64,000 bases of DNA from Oxalobacteraceae bacterium UBA6018 (lineage in GTDB: Bacteria > Pseudomonadota > Gammaproteobacteria > Burkholderiales > Burkholderiaceae_D): contig DIZW01000055.1 of NCBI GenBank assembly GCA_002428015.1, positions 80,536 through 144,535 on the forward strand, written 5' to 3'. The notes beneath the pieces were generated by a model. It searched no databases. It saw only the letters and a list, made by a program, of their open reading frames with translations, and was not told the origin of the DNA. Position numbers and translations under genes: made by a program. Each line of letters begins with the position of its first letter. The stretch's first letter is position 1. Of this stretch, positions 8,882 through 18,806 are shown in pieces.

Positions 8882-10102
8882 TCAGGCCTTGGCGCGATAG
8901 TCCATGTGGGCGCCCAGCCACTGCCAGGTCGCTTCGTCGGTGCGCTCGGTTGGCGGCGCGGCCGGGGCTTTGGACGGCAGCACCACCGGCTTGCCGCGCC
9001 AGCGCTCGACCAGTCGGCGGAAAGCGCGCCCTTGCGGTTTTATCCGATTGGCGTTGTCGATCAGGCCAAGTCCATATTCGAACGGGTGAAATTCATAGCT
9101 GCGCGACACATCATGGCTGGACCACCAGGTAAACCAGCTCACCCCTTCGGCGACCGCCGCTTCCAGCGCGATGTCCATGTAGCGCGGAATGTCGGCTTCC
9201 GGCATCTCGACCGAACAGACGCCGAACTCCTGGATCCAGACCGGTTTGCGGGCATCCCCGGCATGGCTGCGCACCAGCGCGGCCATGGCTGCCGCCAGAT
9301 GGGTGTACGGCTTGTCCAGCGGTCCACCGAGCTTGCCGGCGCCGGTCCAGAACGGCCAGCAGTGCAGCGCCACGATGGACTGGGTCTCGATCAGCGCTTC
9401 GCGGCTGAAGGTGTCGGCCTTGAACCAGGGGCCGTTGTCGACCCCGTTGACGTGGACCTTGCCGGGCGCCAGCGCATGCATCTGGCCGAACACCCGGCGC
9501 ATCCAGGCGTCGCCGTCGCGGGTCGGGGCGTTCCAGTTGCAATTGATCTCGTTGCCGATGTCAAAGCCGAGGAAGTTCGGGTGGCGCCGCATGCGCGCAG
9601 CTAGCGCCTGCAGGTACAAACCCTGGGCCGCCGCCCACTTGTCGGAGGTATAGAACGGCTCGGCGTCGAGGAAATTCGGGTTGAAGTGAAAGCCGCTCAG
9701 CCAGCCGGTGTAAATGCAGGGCATGACGTCCAGTCCCGCGGCTGCGGCGGCCTGCATCAGCTGGTCGAAGCGGTCCAGGTGGGCGCCGCTCATGGCGGTG
9801 GGATTGGGCTGGAACCACGGCCACACCACCATCACGCGCAAGTGGTCGATACCCAGTTCGGCCATGCGCCCCATGTCGGCGCGGATGTCGGCCAGATGCC
9901 AGTCGTTGTAGCAATAGTACCAGTTCTTCGACGGCACGTAGTTCAGTCCGAAGCGGTGGTGCAGCAGGCTCGGGTTATGCCCGCGCCAGGCAGGCGCGGC
10001 CAGCACATCGGACGCCTTTGCGCCGCCCAGCATGGCGGCGGCGGCCAGCGAACCTGCCTTGAGAAAGCCGCGTCGGGCCGGGTCGTTGTCGCGTGGGTCC
10101 AT
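8882..10102 (-). CDS. Tat-exported GH5-like endo-mannanase/glycosidase (clan GH-A)
   Basis: A 406-aa (beta/alpha)8 glycosidase. Start ATG 10102 is chosen over longer frames because it opens a twin-arginine signal (ARRGFLKAGSLAAAAML, residues 9-25). The likely acid/base Glu is E185 in FDIGNEIN and the nucleophile E292 in WIQEFG. Their order and spacing match GH5/mannanase-type clan-A retaining enzymes. It is the last gene of a four-gene leftward operon: it starts 17 bases after the kinase stop and follows the epimerase and transporter genes. Since the pathway downstream converts mannose to fructose 6-phosphate, a beta-mannan substrate is the best inference. Other clan-A activities are possible. 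Confidence 0.75.
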   Translation of the reverse strand: MDPRDNDPARRGFLKAGSLAAAAMLGGAKASDVLAAPAWRGHNPSLLHHRFGLNYVPSKNWYYCYNDWHLADIRADMGRMAELGIDHLRVMVVWPWFQPNPTAMSGAHLDRFDQLMQAAAAAGLDVMPCIYTGWLSGFHFNPNFLDAEPFYTSDKWAAAQGLYLQALAARMRRHPNFLGFDIGNEINCNWNAPTRDGDAWMRRVFGQMHALAPGKVHVNGVDNGPWFKADTFSREALIETQSIVALHCWPFWTGAGKLGGPLDKPYTHLAAAMAALVRSHAGDARKPVWIQEFGVCSVEMPEADIPRYMDIALEAAVAEGVSWFTWWSSHDVSRSYEFHPFEYGLGLIDNANRIKPQGRAFRRLVERWRGKPVVLPSKAPAAPPTERTDEATWQWLGAHMDYRAKA

Positions 10103-10119
10103 CGTATCTATCCAATCAG

Positions 10120-11031
10120 TCAGAGCAAACGCACGACGGCGTCGAGCGTGGGTGGCGTGGCGCCAGCGGCGCAGCAGGCCGCCGCGCCGGCTGCGATGGC
10201 GAAATGCAGGTGCGCCGGCGGCGCCAGGTGCTGGCGGTAGGTCAGGCTGTAGGCCAGGCCGGCGATGCTTGCGTCGCCCGCGCCGACAGTATCGACCACC
10301 GTGATCGGCGGCGCCCCGGCCTGCCACTGCGCTTCGCCCACATGCAGCGAGGCCCCGGCTTCACCGCGCGTATAGAGCACGGTCGCCTGTCGGTTCCAGC
10401 TGCGCAGCGTGTCGAAGGAACTGGCGATATCGGTGCTGCGGAACAGCCCCACCAGGTCCTCGTCGGAGACCTTGATGACATCGGCCAGCTCGGTCATGCG
10501 GCGCAGGATCGGATCGTAGGCGCGCGTCATCAGGTTGCGGTAGTTGGGGTCGTAGCTGATGCGCACCCCGCGCTCGCGCAGCCGGCCGGCCAGCGCCACC
10601 AGCCGGCTTGCCAGTGGTTCGCGCGCGAGGCTGATGCCGCCGAAGTGTACCCAGCGCACCTTGTCCATCCAGCCTTGCGGCAGCGCCAGCGGATCGAACT
10701 GCAGGTCGGCACTGTCGCTGCCGATGAAAAAATAGTCCGGCGGACTGGTTTGGTGCACCACCGCCAGCAAGGGACTGGCGTTGTTGCGCTGCAGGAAACG
10801 CAGGTCCAGGCCGGCGTCCTCGCTCGCGCGCCACAGCGTGCGCCCGAAAACGTCGCGGCTGATGGCGCCGGCGAACGCGCTCGGCGCGCCAAGCGCCGCC
10901 ATGGCGCGCGCCACGTTCCAGGTCGAGCCGCCGGCGACAGCGCGCCAAGCCGCGCCGTCCGGGGCGTCGACGATCATGTCGGTGAGGGCCTCGCCGGCGG
11001 CGACGAATTCAGGAAAGATCGCGTCTGCCAT
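10120..11031 (-). CDS. PfkB-family sugar kinase, probable fructokinase
   Basis: Ribokinase-family carbohydrate kinase, 303 aa, cytoplasmic. The N-terminal GEALTDMI and GGSTWNVARAMAALG match PfkB signature 1. The C-terminal DTVGAGDASIAGL holds the ATP-binding anion hole and catalytic Asp (second D). Its start codon lies 2 bases after the stop of the AGE-family epimerase, so the two are translationally linked. If the epimerase makes fructose from mannose, this enzyme would produce fructose 6-phosphate for glycolysis. Other ketoses or nucleosides cannot be excluded from sequence alone. Confidence 0.88.
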   Translation of the reverse strand: MADAIFPEFVAAGEALTDMIVDAPDGAAWRAVAGGSTWNVARAMAALGAPSAFAGAISRDVFGRTLWRASEDAGLDLRFLQRNNASPLLAVVHQTSPPDYFFIGSDSADLQFDPLALPQGWMDKVRWVHFGGISLAREPLASRLVALAGRLRERGVRISYDPNYRNLMTRAYDPILRRMTELADVIKVSDEDLVGLFRSTDIASSFDTLRSWNRQATVLYTRGEAGASLHVGEAQWQAGAPPITVVDTVGAGDASIAGLAYSLTYRQHLAPPAHLHFAIAAGAAACCAAGATPPTLDAVVRLL

Positions 11032-11033
11032 GA

Positions 11034-12242
11034 TTATTCCTGGACCACGCCGAGCACCTCGTAGCAGGCGCCCATGGTGTGATAGTCGGTTTTCCCGGCC
11101 GGGCTCTTCTGGTCGCTCAGCTTGCCGTTGGCCGGGCTGAGGATGCGGTACCAGGCACCATACCGGTGATCGACCATGTGCTGCCAGCTATAGTCCCACA
11201 GGCGCTGGTACCAGTCCCAGTAGCGCGCTTCACCGGTGCGCCCGCCCAGCAATGCGGCCGCGGCCAGCGATTCAGCCTGCACCCAGAAGTATTTGTCGCC
11301 GTCGCAGATGGCGCCGTCCGGGCCGAATCCGTAGGCTAGCCCGCCGTTGCGCTCGTCCCAGGCGTACTTGACGGCGGCGTCGAACAGTTCGATCGCGCGC
11401 GGCAGCAGCCATCCGGTATCGCCCTCCAGCGCCACCGGATGGCGCTCGAGGATCAGCAGCAGCTTGGCCCATTCGGTCAAATGACCCGGCTGGTAACCCC
11501 ATGGGCGGAAAATGTTGGTCTTGTCGTGGCGGTTGTAGTCCGGGTCGAGCGACCAGTCCTGGCGGTAGTGCTCCCAGATCAGATGGTCCGACAGCGCGGC
11601 CTTACGCACCGTGATATTGCACGCCAGCGTGGCCGCGCGGCGCAGATAGGCCGGCTCGCCGGTGGCCTCATAGGCGGCGATCAGGGCCTCGCAGGCGTGC
11701 ATATTGGCGTTCTGGCCGCGATACGGCGCCAGATGCGACCAGTCGGGCGAGGCCTCGTCCGCGTACAGGCCGTGGCGCGGTTCCCAGAAGCGCCGTTCCA
11801 TCAGGTCGAACGTCTCGGCGATCCAGCCGCGCGCCTGCTCCAGTCCGGCCTGCAGCGCATGCGCATACGCCAGCAGGACGAAGGCCAGCCCATAGCAATG
11901 ATTGGTCGCGTCCTGCACCTGCTTGCGGCCATCGCGCCAATCGAGCTGCCAGGCGTAGCCGCCGGTGGCCGGGTCGCGGTGCACGTCGCGCAGGAAGTCC
12001 AGGCCGTGGCTGGCGCGCTCCTGATCGGCCGGATTGCCGAACTGGCGGTAGGCCATGCAGAAATTGAAGACGAAGCGGGCGCTGCTCACCAGGTGGCGGG
12101 TGTGCTGGTCGTACACGGTCCCGTCGTCGCGGTAGAAGTGGTAGAACCCCCCGCTCTGGTCGACGCAGCGGTTCTCATAAAAGTCCAGCGTATGACGGAT
12201 GTGGCCGACCAGGAACTGGCGGGAACGGAAGTTGGGTTGCAT
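11034..12242 (-). CDS. AGE-family epimerase/isomerase (mannose or N-acylglucosamine 2-epimerase type)
   Basis: A 402-aa (alpha/alpha)6-barrel epimerase, cytoplasmic. Recognisable segments are [42 protein letters not shown], and the C-terminal [14 protein letters not shown] and [11 protein letters not shown]; these carry the family's active-site His and Glu residues. Start ATG 12242 lies 2 bases past the transporter stop codon, and a longer in-frame fusion with the transporter is an artefact of the transporter's frameshift. In mannan-utilising bacteria such enzymes interconvert mannose and fructose (or act on cellobiose/mannobiose). With the adjacent kinase this supports a mannose-to-fructose-6-phosphate route. 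Confidence 0.88.
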   Translation of the reverse strand: MQPNFRSRQFLVGHIRHTLDFYENRCVDQSGGFYHFYRDDGTVYDQHTRHLVSSARFVFNFCMAYRQFGNPADQERASHGLDFLRDVHRDPATGGYAWQLDWRDGRKQVQDATNHCYGLAFVLLAYAHALQAGLEQARGWIAETFDLMERRFWEPRHGLYADEASPDWSHLAPYRGQNANMHACEALIAAYEATGEPAYLRRAATLACNITVRKAALSDHLIWEHYRQDWSLDPDYNRHDKTNIFRPWGYQPGHLTEWAKLLLILERHPVALEGDTGWLLPRAIELFDAAVKYAWDERNGGLAYGFGPDGAICDGDKYFWVQAESLAAAALLGGRTGEARYWDWYQRLWDYSWQHMVDHRYGAWYRILSPANGKLSDQKSPAGKTDYHTMGACYEVLGVVQE

Positions 12243-12244
12243 GC

Positions 12245-13535
12245 TCAGGCTCCTCGGGTGTAGAGATTGGCGTAACGCACGCCGTAATACAGAATGAACA
12301 GGTAGCAGGCGGCCGGCACGGCGAACGACAGGTGCAGCCCGAGCGCATCGGCGACCAGGCCCTGGCCGAACGGCACCAGCGCGCCACCCACGATGGCCAC
12401 GCACAGGATGCCCGAGCCCTGTCCGGTTGCCGCGCCCAGGCGGTGCAGCGCCATGCTGAAGATGGTGGGGAACATGATCGAATTGAACAGGCCGACGGCG
12501 ATCACCGCCCACATGGCGACGCCGCCGCGCCCCAGCATGGCTGCGCCCAGCAGCAGCACCGCGCAGGTGGCGTTGAAGGCCAGCGTGCGGCCCGGGTTCA
12601 GGCGCCGCATCACGGCCGCGCCGATGAAGCGGCCGACCATCGCGCCGCCCCAGTAGTAGCTGGCATAGTAGGCGGCGTTGGCATGCGACAGGCCCGCCAC
12701 GGTGCGCTCGCCCAGGAAGTTGATCAGGAAGCTGCCGATACTGACTTCGGCGCCGACGTACAAAAAGATCCCGATCGCCCCCAGCAGCAGGTGGCGCTGG
12801 GCCAATACCGTCCAGCCGCTGGTCCGGGCCTGCCCGTCCTGGGCGATGCGCGGCAGCCGTGCCAGCTTGAACAGCACGCCCAGCATCAGCAGCGCTGCGG
12901 CCAGCACCAGATACGGCCCCTGCACCAGCGCCGCAGTGTGGGCGCGCTGGACCAGCTGCTCGGCTGGCGGCAAGGCGGCCAGTTGCTCGGCCGACAGCAT
13001 GGCGCCCGACAGGATCAGCATCCCGCCCAGCGCCGGGGCGATGGTGGTGCCTAGCGAATTGAAGGCCTGGGTCAGGTTCAGGCGGCTGGCCGCCGTGCGC
13101 GGCTCGCCCAACACCGTCACGTAGGGATTGGCGGCCACCTGCAGCACCGTGATGCCGGCAGCGAGCACGAAGAAGGCCAGCAGGGAACAGGCCGTACCCA
13201 CCGGTGGCGGCCGGGTAGAACAGCGCGCAGCCGGCCGCGGCCACGCTAAGGCCGGCAACGGCGCCGTTCTGGTAACCGATGCGGCGGATCAGCATCCCGG
13301 CCGGAATCGAGACCACCGCATAGGCGCCGAAAAAGCAGAACTGCACCAGCATCGCCTGCACGTACGTGAGGGTATAGAGCGATTTGAGGTGCGGGATCAG
13401 CACGTCGTTCAGGGAAGTGAGCAAGCCCCACATGAAAAACAGCAGGGTGACGATGAACAGGGCCGGCGTATGCCGGGCCGAGCCGTCATAGCTGGCAGCG
13501 GCCAGCGGCGCGCCGGGTTGGGAAATACTTGCCAT
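12245..13535 (-). pseudogene. FucP/GluP-type MFS sugar:H+ symporter, frameshifted
   Basis: The N-terminal 117 residues from ATG 13535 ([20 protein letters not shown], then [20 protein letters not shown]) and the remainder in another frame ([20 protein letters not shown] to the TGA at 12245) together make one FHS-family transporter of about 430 aa with 12 membrane spans. The frame breaks at a G-run at 13183-13185: deleting one base restores [17 protein letters not shown] without a gap. It could be a real single-base insertion that kills the gene or an assembly error. It is the first gene of the mannan operon, probably importing mannose or mannobiose. All downstream genes are intact, which makes an error or a recent mutation likely. 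Confidence 0.82.
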
Positions 13536-13596
13536 GTGAGTATCTGATGAGAGGTTGAAAAAGTTTGATCGGGGGGCGCAGCACGAGGTCGGCCCG

Positions 13597-13659
13597 ACTA
13601 TATCGCACATCAGAACAGTTAAAAATTATGAAATCTCAACGTCGGCTGTCGATTTCATA
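13597..13659 (-). promoter_or_regulatory. Candidate operator and promoter of the mannan operon
   Basis: Inverted repeat TATGAAATC (13627-13635) and GATTTCATA (13651-13659), 15-nt spacer, lies about 90-125 bases upstream of the transporter start. On the minus strand it is followed by an AT-rich stretch and TATAGT (complement of 13597-13602), a possible -10 box. The regulator is unknown; a GntR remnant lies next door. Confidence 0.5.
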
Positions 13660-13836
13660 GTTGACTCGCCGGCGTTTATACTGTTGGGGTCGGCTGTGGC
13701 GTGCCGGGCCTGCCGAGCCGGTCCGCAGCGAGAGCGATCGCACCGCCGCGGGCAACGGTTCCCCTGGCCCGGCACATCGGGCGCATCGGCGAACAGAAAC
13801 AGCGGATCGGGCCAGCCGTTGATTTCGACGACAGTA
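13660..13836. other. Spacer between the mannan operon promoter and GntR remnant
   Basis: Open frames here resemble no known protein. They could be the unrecognisable N-terminal part of the adjacent GntR-type remnant. Confidence 0.3.
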
Positions 13837-14166
13837 TCTGCGGCCGCGCCAGCGTCAGTTCGGGTGCCGACCCACGTGGAATTCCACGCGGCCATGGCGG
13901 CGGCGTCGCACAAGCGCTTCTGCACCTTCCTGCAGGAGGCGCTCAAGACCACCATCGGACGGATCAAGCACCAGATCATCGCAGCCCATCCGGCGCGCGA
14001 TGCCGAGCTCAGCTTCAGCGGCCACGGCGAGTCGTTCGAAGCGATCAAGAGCGCCAAGCAGGCGCGCGCGAAGCCGTCTAGTGCCATTTCGATGCCGTCG
14101 ACGCGGCGGTCAATGCCCGCCTGCGGCGCGCTGAAACCCGCGCCGACACGCAGCGCTTGTACATAA
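13837..14166 (+). pseudogene. GntR-family (FCD-domain) regulator, C-terminal remnant
   Basis: The plus strand reads VEFHAAMAAASHKRFCTFL, then ALKTTIGRIKHQIIAAHPAR, then HGESFEAIKSAKQARAK. This resembles the effector-binding FCD domain of FadR-type regulators (EFHxAIAxASxNRFF ... HxAIxxAIxxGD). The expected C-terminal helix (CHFDAVDAAVNARLRR) continues only after a frame change near 14080. No winged-helix DNA-binding domain is seen upstream. It converges with the GH3 gene (whose stop is at 14168). It was probably once a local regulator, possibly of the mannan operon next door (inference). Confidence 0.65.
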
Positions 14167-14167
14167 G

Positions 14168-16417
14168 TCAGTCGGCCAGCTCGAAGTTGGCCTCCAGGCG
14201 GATGTCGTCCGAGGCGCTGCCAATCATCAGCTCGAAGCGGCCCGCCTCGGCGCCCCATTTCAGGTCGGCGTGATGGAAGGACAGCAGGTCGCGGTCGATC
14301 TCGAAGCTGACCCGCTCGCTGCGGCCCGGCTCGAGGCTCAGCTTGCGAAAGCCCTTCAGTTCCTTGACCGGACGTGCGATCGACGCCACCGGATCGCGCA
14401 GGTACAGCTGTACCACTTCCTCGCCTGCCCGCTTGCCGCTGTTATGCAGGTCGAAACTGACCGTCAGCTTGTCATTGCCCGACAGGCGGGTGCTCGACAG
14501 CTGTAGATTGTCGTACTTGAAGCTGGTGTACGACAGGCCATGGCCGAAGGCGTACAGCGGGGTATTCGGTGAATCGCGATAGGCCGAGCCGTACAGCGCC
14601 TCGACTTCCGGCACCGGCCGCCCGGTGTTCAGGTAGGAGTAAAAGATCGGCACCTGGCCGAGGCTGCGCGGGATGGTGATCGGCAGCTTGCCCGACGGGT
14701 TGTAGTCGCCGAACAGCACATCGGCCATTGCGTTGCCGCCTTCGGTTCCCGGCAGCCAGGCATACAGCACGGCATCGGCCTTGGCGGCGGCGTCGGCGAA
14801 AATCAGCGGACGCCCGGCCAGCATGACCAGCACCACCGGCTTGCCGGCAGCGTGGGCGGCGGCGCGCACCTGCTCGAAGAGCTGGGCCTGGCGGCCCGGC
14901 AAGTCGATCGAGGTGTAGGAGCGCGCTTCGCCGGTATAGTCGAAACCCTCGCCCAGCGCCAGCACCACCACATCGGCCGCGCGCACCGCCTTCACCGCTG
15001 CGGCGAAACCGCGCGTATCGGTGCAGGCGATGTCGCAACCTTGGGTGACCGTGACGCGGCTGCCCTTGGCGACATGCCCGCGCAGGCCATCGGCCAGCGA
15101 CACCACGTGCTCGGGATCGCTGTACACGGTCCAGGCGCCCTCCAGATCGCGGCGCGCATCGGCCAACGGTCCGATCAGGGCGATGCTGCGCACCTGCTTT
15201 GTCAAAGGCAGCGCGTCGTTATCGTTCTTGAGCAGCACCATGCTCTTGCGCGCCACATCGCGCGTGGCGGCGCGGTGCGAAGGATCGTTCAACACCGCCT
15301 GCTCGCGCGCGGCGTCGCTGTAGCGGTAGGGGTCGTCGAACAGACCGAGTTCGAACTTCTTGGTCAGCACGTAGCCGACCGCCGCGTCCAGGGTTCCCTG
15401 GCTGACTTTACCTTCGCGCACCAGGCGCGCCAGGTTGCCGCTGTAGGCATAGCCTTCCATGTCGATGTTGTTGCCGGCGTTGATGGCGCGCGCGGCGGCG
15501 TCGCCCAGGTCAGCGGCGAAGCCGTGGCGCACCATCTCGGCCACCGATTGCCAATCGCTGATGATGATGCCGTCGAAGCCCCACTGCTGGCGCAGGATAT
15601 CCTTTTGCAGCATTGCGTTACCGGTCGCCGGGATGCCGTTCAGGGTGTTAAACGAATTCATGAAGCTGGCCACGCCCGCTTCCACCGCCGCCTTGAACGG
15701 CGGCAGGTAAACTTCGTGCAGCTGCTGCAGGCTCATGTCGACCGCCTGGTAATCGCGCCCCGCCAGTGCGGCGCCATAACCGGCGAAGTGCTTGGCAGTG
15801 GCCATTACGGAATCGAGCTGGCCGAGGCCCTTGCCCTGAAAACCCTTGACCCGCGCACGGGCGATCGCCGAACCGAGGAAGGCATCTTCGCCCGCCCCTT
15901 CCATCACCCGGCCCCAGCGCGGATCGCGCGCGATGTCGACCATCGGCGCAAAGGTCCAATGCACGCCCGACGCCGCCGCTTCGGTGGCGGCGATGCGCGC
16001 CGAGTGTTCAATCGCCTGCATGTCCCAGGATGCGGCTTCGCCGAGCGGCACCGGGAACACGTTCTTGAAACCGTGGATCACGTCGAGCGCGAACAACAGT
16101 GGAATCTTCAGGCGCGACTGCATCGCCAGCTGCTGCAGTTCGCGCGTCTCGCGCACGCTTTTCACGGTCAGCACCGAGCCGACCTGACCGGCCTTGATGG
16201 CGGCGCGCTTGTCGACGTTTTTGGATTCGGCGCTTTCCGGGCCGGTCAGGCCACTGGCCACCACCTGGTTGAGCTGGCCGACCTTTTCTTCCAGCGTCAT
16301 CTGCTGCACCAGCGCTTGCACCCGCGCCGCGATGGCCGCATCGGCGCCGTAAGCAGGCAGGCTGCAGGCGGTGGACAAGGCGGCCAGCACGGCCAGGAAA
16401 GTGAGGGTGCGCTTCAT
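14168..16417 (-). CDS. bglX: GH3 beta-glucosidase, BglX type, periplasmic
   Basis: Exported retaining beta-glycosidase of 749 aa, the usual BglX length. A Sec signal peptide occupies about residues 1-25 (MKRTLTFLAVLAALSTACSLPAYGA). The N-terminal barrel contains FPVPLGEAASWD and DIARDPRWGR, and the nucleophile is D288 in IIISDW. The middle domain has WTVYSDPEHVVSLADGL and LPGTEGGNAMADVLFGDYNP, and a C-terminal fibronectin III-like domain starts near 650 (LTVSFDLHNSGKRAGEEVVQ). AAGGAATCC precedes the ATG. It would release glucose (or xylose) from oligosaccharides made by the GH8 and GH10 enzymes. A fragmentary homologue of its C-terminus lies at 63000-63299. Confidence 0.92.
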   Translation of the reverse strand: MKRTLTFLAVLAALSTACSLPAYGADAAIAARVQALVQQMTLEEKVGQLNQVVASGLTGPESAESKNVDKRAAIKAGQVGSVLTVKSVRETRELQQLAMQSRLKIPLLFALDVIHGFKNVFPVPLGEAASWDMQAIEHSARIAATEAAASGVHWTFAPMVDIARDPRWGRVMEGAGEDAFLGSAIARARVKGFQGKGLGQLDSVMATAKHFAGYGAALAGRDYQAVDMSLQQLHEVYLPPFKAAVEAGVASFMNSFNTLNGIPATGNAMLQKDILRQQWGFDGIIISDWQSVAEMVRHGFAADLGDAAARAINAGNNIDMEGYAYSGNLARLVREGKVSQGTLDAAVGYVLTKKFELGLFDDPYRYSDAAREQAVLNDPSHRAATRDVARKSMVLLKNDNDALPLTKQVRSIALIGPLADARRDLEGAWTVYSDPEHVVSLADGLRGHVAKGSRVTVTQGCDIACTDTRGFAAAVKAVRAADVVVLALGEGFDYTGEARSYTSIDLPGRQAQLFEQVRAAAHAAGKPVVLVMLAGRPLIFADAAAKADAVLYAWLPGTEGGNAMADVLFGDYNPSGKLPITIPRSLGQVPIFYSYLNTGRPVPEVEALYGSAYRDSPNTPLYAFGHGLSYTSFKYDNLQLSSTRLSGNDKLTVSFDLHNSGKRAGEEVVQLYLRDPVASIARPVKELKGFRKLSLEPGRSERVSFEIDRDLLSFHHADLKWGAEAGRFELMIGSASDDIRLEANFELAD

Positions 16418-16662
16418 GGATTCCTTATTCGATGACAGGAGGCGACAGATGCGCGCAAGCGTAGCACATGCCGTCCCGGTTAAAAATTGCGTTTTTTAGC
16501 AGCCGCTTGCGCCTTTGCACTGGCGGACGTCAGGGTCAATTCTGGATGCTGGGCGGAGCCGACACGTCGCCAGAACGATGCGATCGCGGGCCCGCTCGCA
16601 CTGGGCAGCGCCGCTACGAACGGCTGTCCGCTGTCCGAACCACCTGTCCGGCGCGCCCTGCC

Positions 16663-18606
16663 CTACCTGGCCGCCGTCAGCGCGGCCTTGCCCCATGTGA
16701 CGACCAGATTACCGGCGCCACCTTGTGCGCCGGCCTGGCGGGCGATCAGTTCGATGACCTTGACCGCGCCCACATTCGCCTTGAGCGGCCGGGCATCCTG
16801 GCCCCAGCGCAGCGGCGCCGATTTCGCCAGCAGACGGCCGTCGCCATACACTTCGAATACCACCTGGTCGCGCGAATTGCGGGTACCGTCGTCGACCCCC
16901 ACTTCGGCCGAGAACTGCGTGAACTGGCCATCGTTCTTCACTTCCATACGCGACCCGGCCAGGATGCCGATGCCGCTGCGGTAACCCTTGCCGTTGATCT
17001 GCAAGGCGCCATCGTAGGGATTGGTGTCGGCCTGGGCCCCACCCCACCCGGTGTACTGCGGACGCTCGCCGCCGTTTTGGGTCCCGGCCCAGACGTTGAT
17101 CGAGCGGTAGATGGTAGGATCGGCCTGGGGCGCGGTGATGCCGTCCTGGGCCACGTGGATCCGCCCCGGCATCTCCGACAGGTACAGGCCATCGGCCAGT
17201 TCGCGCACGCCTTGCGCTTCGAACGTCAGCGATTCATGCGCCTTGAGCCTGAACTGGGTGGCGCCGGTAAAGCCGCTAACCTGTTTGGTCCACAGATTGC
17301 GCAGCGCGACCGGCGCGGCGGGATCGAACTTGAGGTGGCCGGCGTTCAGGTCGGCGGTCAGCTCCGAGCCGCTGCGGTTGACGATCACTACCCCTTTTTT
17401 CGACGGGTCGGCCAGCTGCTTGACGAGTATTTGCAGGTCATCGCTGTCGTAGGCGATCACGCCGGCATTGCCGGCATTGTCCTGGTTGAGGGCGATGATA
17501 TCGGTGTTGCCGTAGATGTCGAGCAGCGCCTGCGGGGCGCGGCTCAGATCCTGGCCGATAATCAGCGGCGCGTTGATGATGGCCCACAACGAAAAGTGCG
17601 TGCGTGCCTCGGTCAGGTGGTGCTCGTCGAATTCGCCGTGGCCGACGAACAGCATGTCCGGATCGTTCCAGCTGCCGGGACGCGCGTACAGGGCGCGGTG
17701 CGACGCGCTGTCGAAGGTGTGCAGCATGCGGCCCCACCACGGCGCGATGTCCGAGCTGGTGCGGATCATATTGCCGACATGCTGACCCCAGCTGCGTACG
17801 TCGGCGTCGCCCCACACGCACACCGAAAATGCGAAGTCGTTGGCCGGACGCGTCTTCGCCAGCGCTTGCCCGACTTCCTCGTAGGCGTTGCGGACCGCGG
17901 CGATATCGGTGCGCAGCGGCGAGACCGGATCGATCAACGGAGTGAAGGCGCGGTAGCCGCGCTCCTTGACCGGGCGCGATTCCGGCCCGAACGCGGCCAG
18001 GCCGCAGGCGTCGACCTTGATGTAGTCGAATCCCCACTCGCCCATGTAGAGGGCGATGTCGCGGCCGACGTTGCCGCCCAGGCCGATCGACTTTTGCGCC
18101 AGCGTGCCTTGCGGGACGCGCGCGATGTCCTCGGGACTGTTGGCCTGCTGCGAGCAGGAGTTGTAGCCGACGTCGGTATAGATCCCGGGCTTCAGGCCCA
18201 GCGCCTTGATGTGGTCGGCGAAGGGCTTGAAGCTGTTGCCACCGCCGGCGAGGGCGGCAGACGGAAAGCGCGCGGTATTGACGACCATGCGGCCAGTGGC
18301 CGGATCACGCCCGGCCCACCAGCCGTCATCGATGTTGACGTACACGTAGCCGGCCTTCGCCAGGCCGGAATTGATCATGGCCTGGGTCGATGCCAGCACC
18401 CGTTTCTCGGACAGGTCGGTCAGAAATGCGTTCCAGCTGCTCCAGCCCATCGGCGGCAAGGGCGCGTGGCCGCGCGCCAGCGCAGTCCATTTGCCGCTCG
18501 CCTTGAGGGTTGCGGGAGCGGCGAACGCGCAAGGGGCGCACAGCGCGAGGGCGGCAGCGAGCGGCAGCAGGCAGATGCGCAGGCGGAAAGTCGGGGCGAT
18601 GGTCAT
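16663..18606 (-). CDS. GH27 alpha-galactosidase with C-terminal NPCBM domain
   Basis: Exported alpha-galactosidase, 647 aa. Start ATG 18606 is used because it opens a signal peptide (FRLRICLLPLAAALALCAPCAFAA); the longer frame starts only with TTG. PPMGWSSWNAF is the GH27 opening motif, the nucleophile is D199 in YIKVDACG, and the acid/base is D286 in RTSSDI; SWNDPDMLFVG is also conserved. Residues about 500-645 form an NPCBM-type jelly-roll domain (INVWAGTQNGG, GIGILAGSRMEVKNDGQFTQ, FEVYGDGRLL). In this island it would strip alpha-galactose from galactomannan or galactoglucomannan. It shares orientation with GH3 but is 245 bases upstream of it, so they need not share a transcript. Confidence 0.92.
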   Translation of the reverse strand: MTIAPTFRLRICLLPLAAALALCAPCAFAAPATLKASGKWTALARGHAPLPPMGWSSWNAFLTDLSEKRVLASTQAMINSGLAKAGYVYVNIDDGWWAGRDPATGRMVVNTARFPSAALAGGGNSFKPFADHIKALGLKPGIYTDVGYNSCSQQANSPEDIARVPQGTLAQKSIGLGGNVGRDIALYMGEWGFDYIKVDACGLAAFGPESRPVKERGYRAFTPLIDPVSPLRTDIAAVRNAYEEVGQALAKTRPANDFAFSVCVWGDADVRSWGQHVGNMIRTSSDIAPWWGRMLHTFDSASHRALYARPGSWNDPDMLFVGHGEFDEHHLTEARTHFSLWAIINAPLIIGQDLSRAPQALLDIYGNTDIIALNQDNAGNAGVIAYDSDDLQILVKQLADPSKKGVVIVNRSGSELTADLNAGHLKFDPAAPVALRNLWTKQVSGFTGATQFRLKAHESLTFEAQGVRELADGLYLSEMPGRIHVAQDGITAPQADPTIYRSINVWAGTQNGGERPQYTGWGGAQADTNPYDGALQINGKGYRSGIGILAGSRMEVKNDGQFTQFSAEVGVDDGTRNSRDQVVFEVYGDGRLLAKSAPLRWGQDARPLKANVGAVKVIELIARQAGAQGGAGNLVVTWGKAALTAAR

Positions 18607-18690
18607 GGCGGTCTGGGCGATCGGGGGGGAAGATGCGGCAAGTCTGGCCACCGCCATCGCGCTTGGCAATTGCAATAAATTCGAACATCT

Positions 18691-18700
18691 TTACGATTTT
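18691..18700 (-). promoter_or_regulatory. AAAATCGTAA site upstream of GH27
   Basis: The 10-mer AAAATCGTAA (minus strand), 85 bases upstream of the GH27 start, recurs upstream of the GH10 gene at 23646-23655, also on the minus strand. Both sit just before AT-rich, promoter-like sequence. Weak evidence for a shared site. Confidence 0.3.
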
Positions 18701-18806
18701 GGCGTTTCAAACGGCGCCGTCATCGTAAAGTAGGGCAGGAACCCAACGCAATGAAGGCGCGCCCTACCCGTGCCGCGCTGGCCCCACCCGGCCCGTATTG
18801 ACGGCT

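Noticed and set aside
11034..13610. 858-aa fusion of transporter and epimerase
   Set aside because: The fusion arises only because the transporter frameshift moves into the epimerase frame; each protein has its own start and stop.
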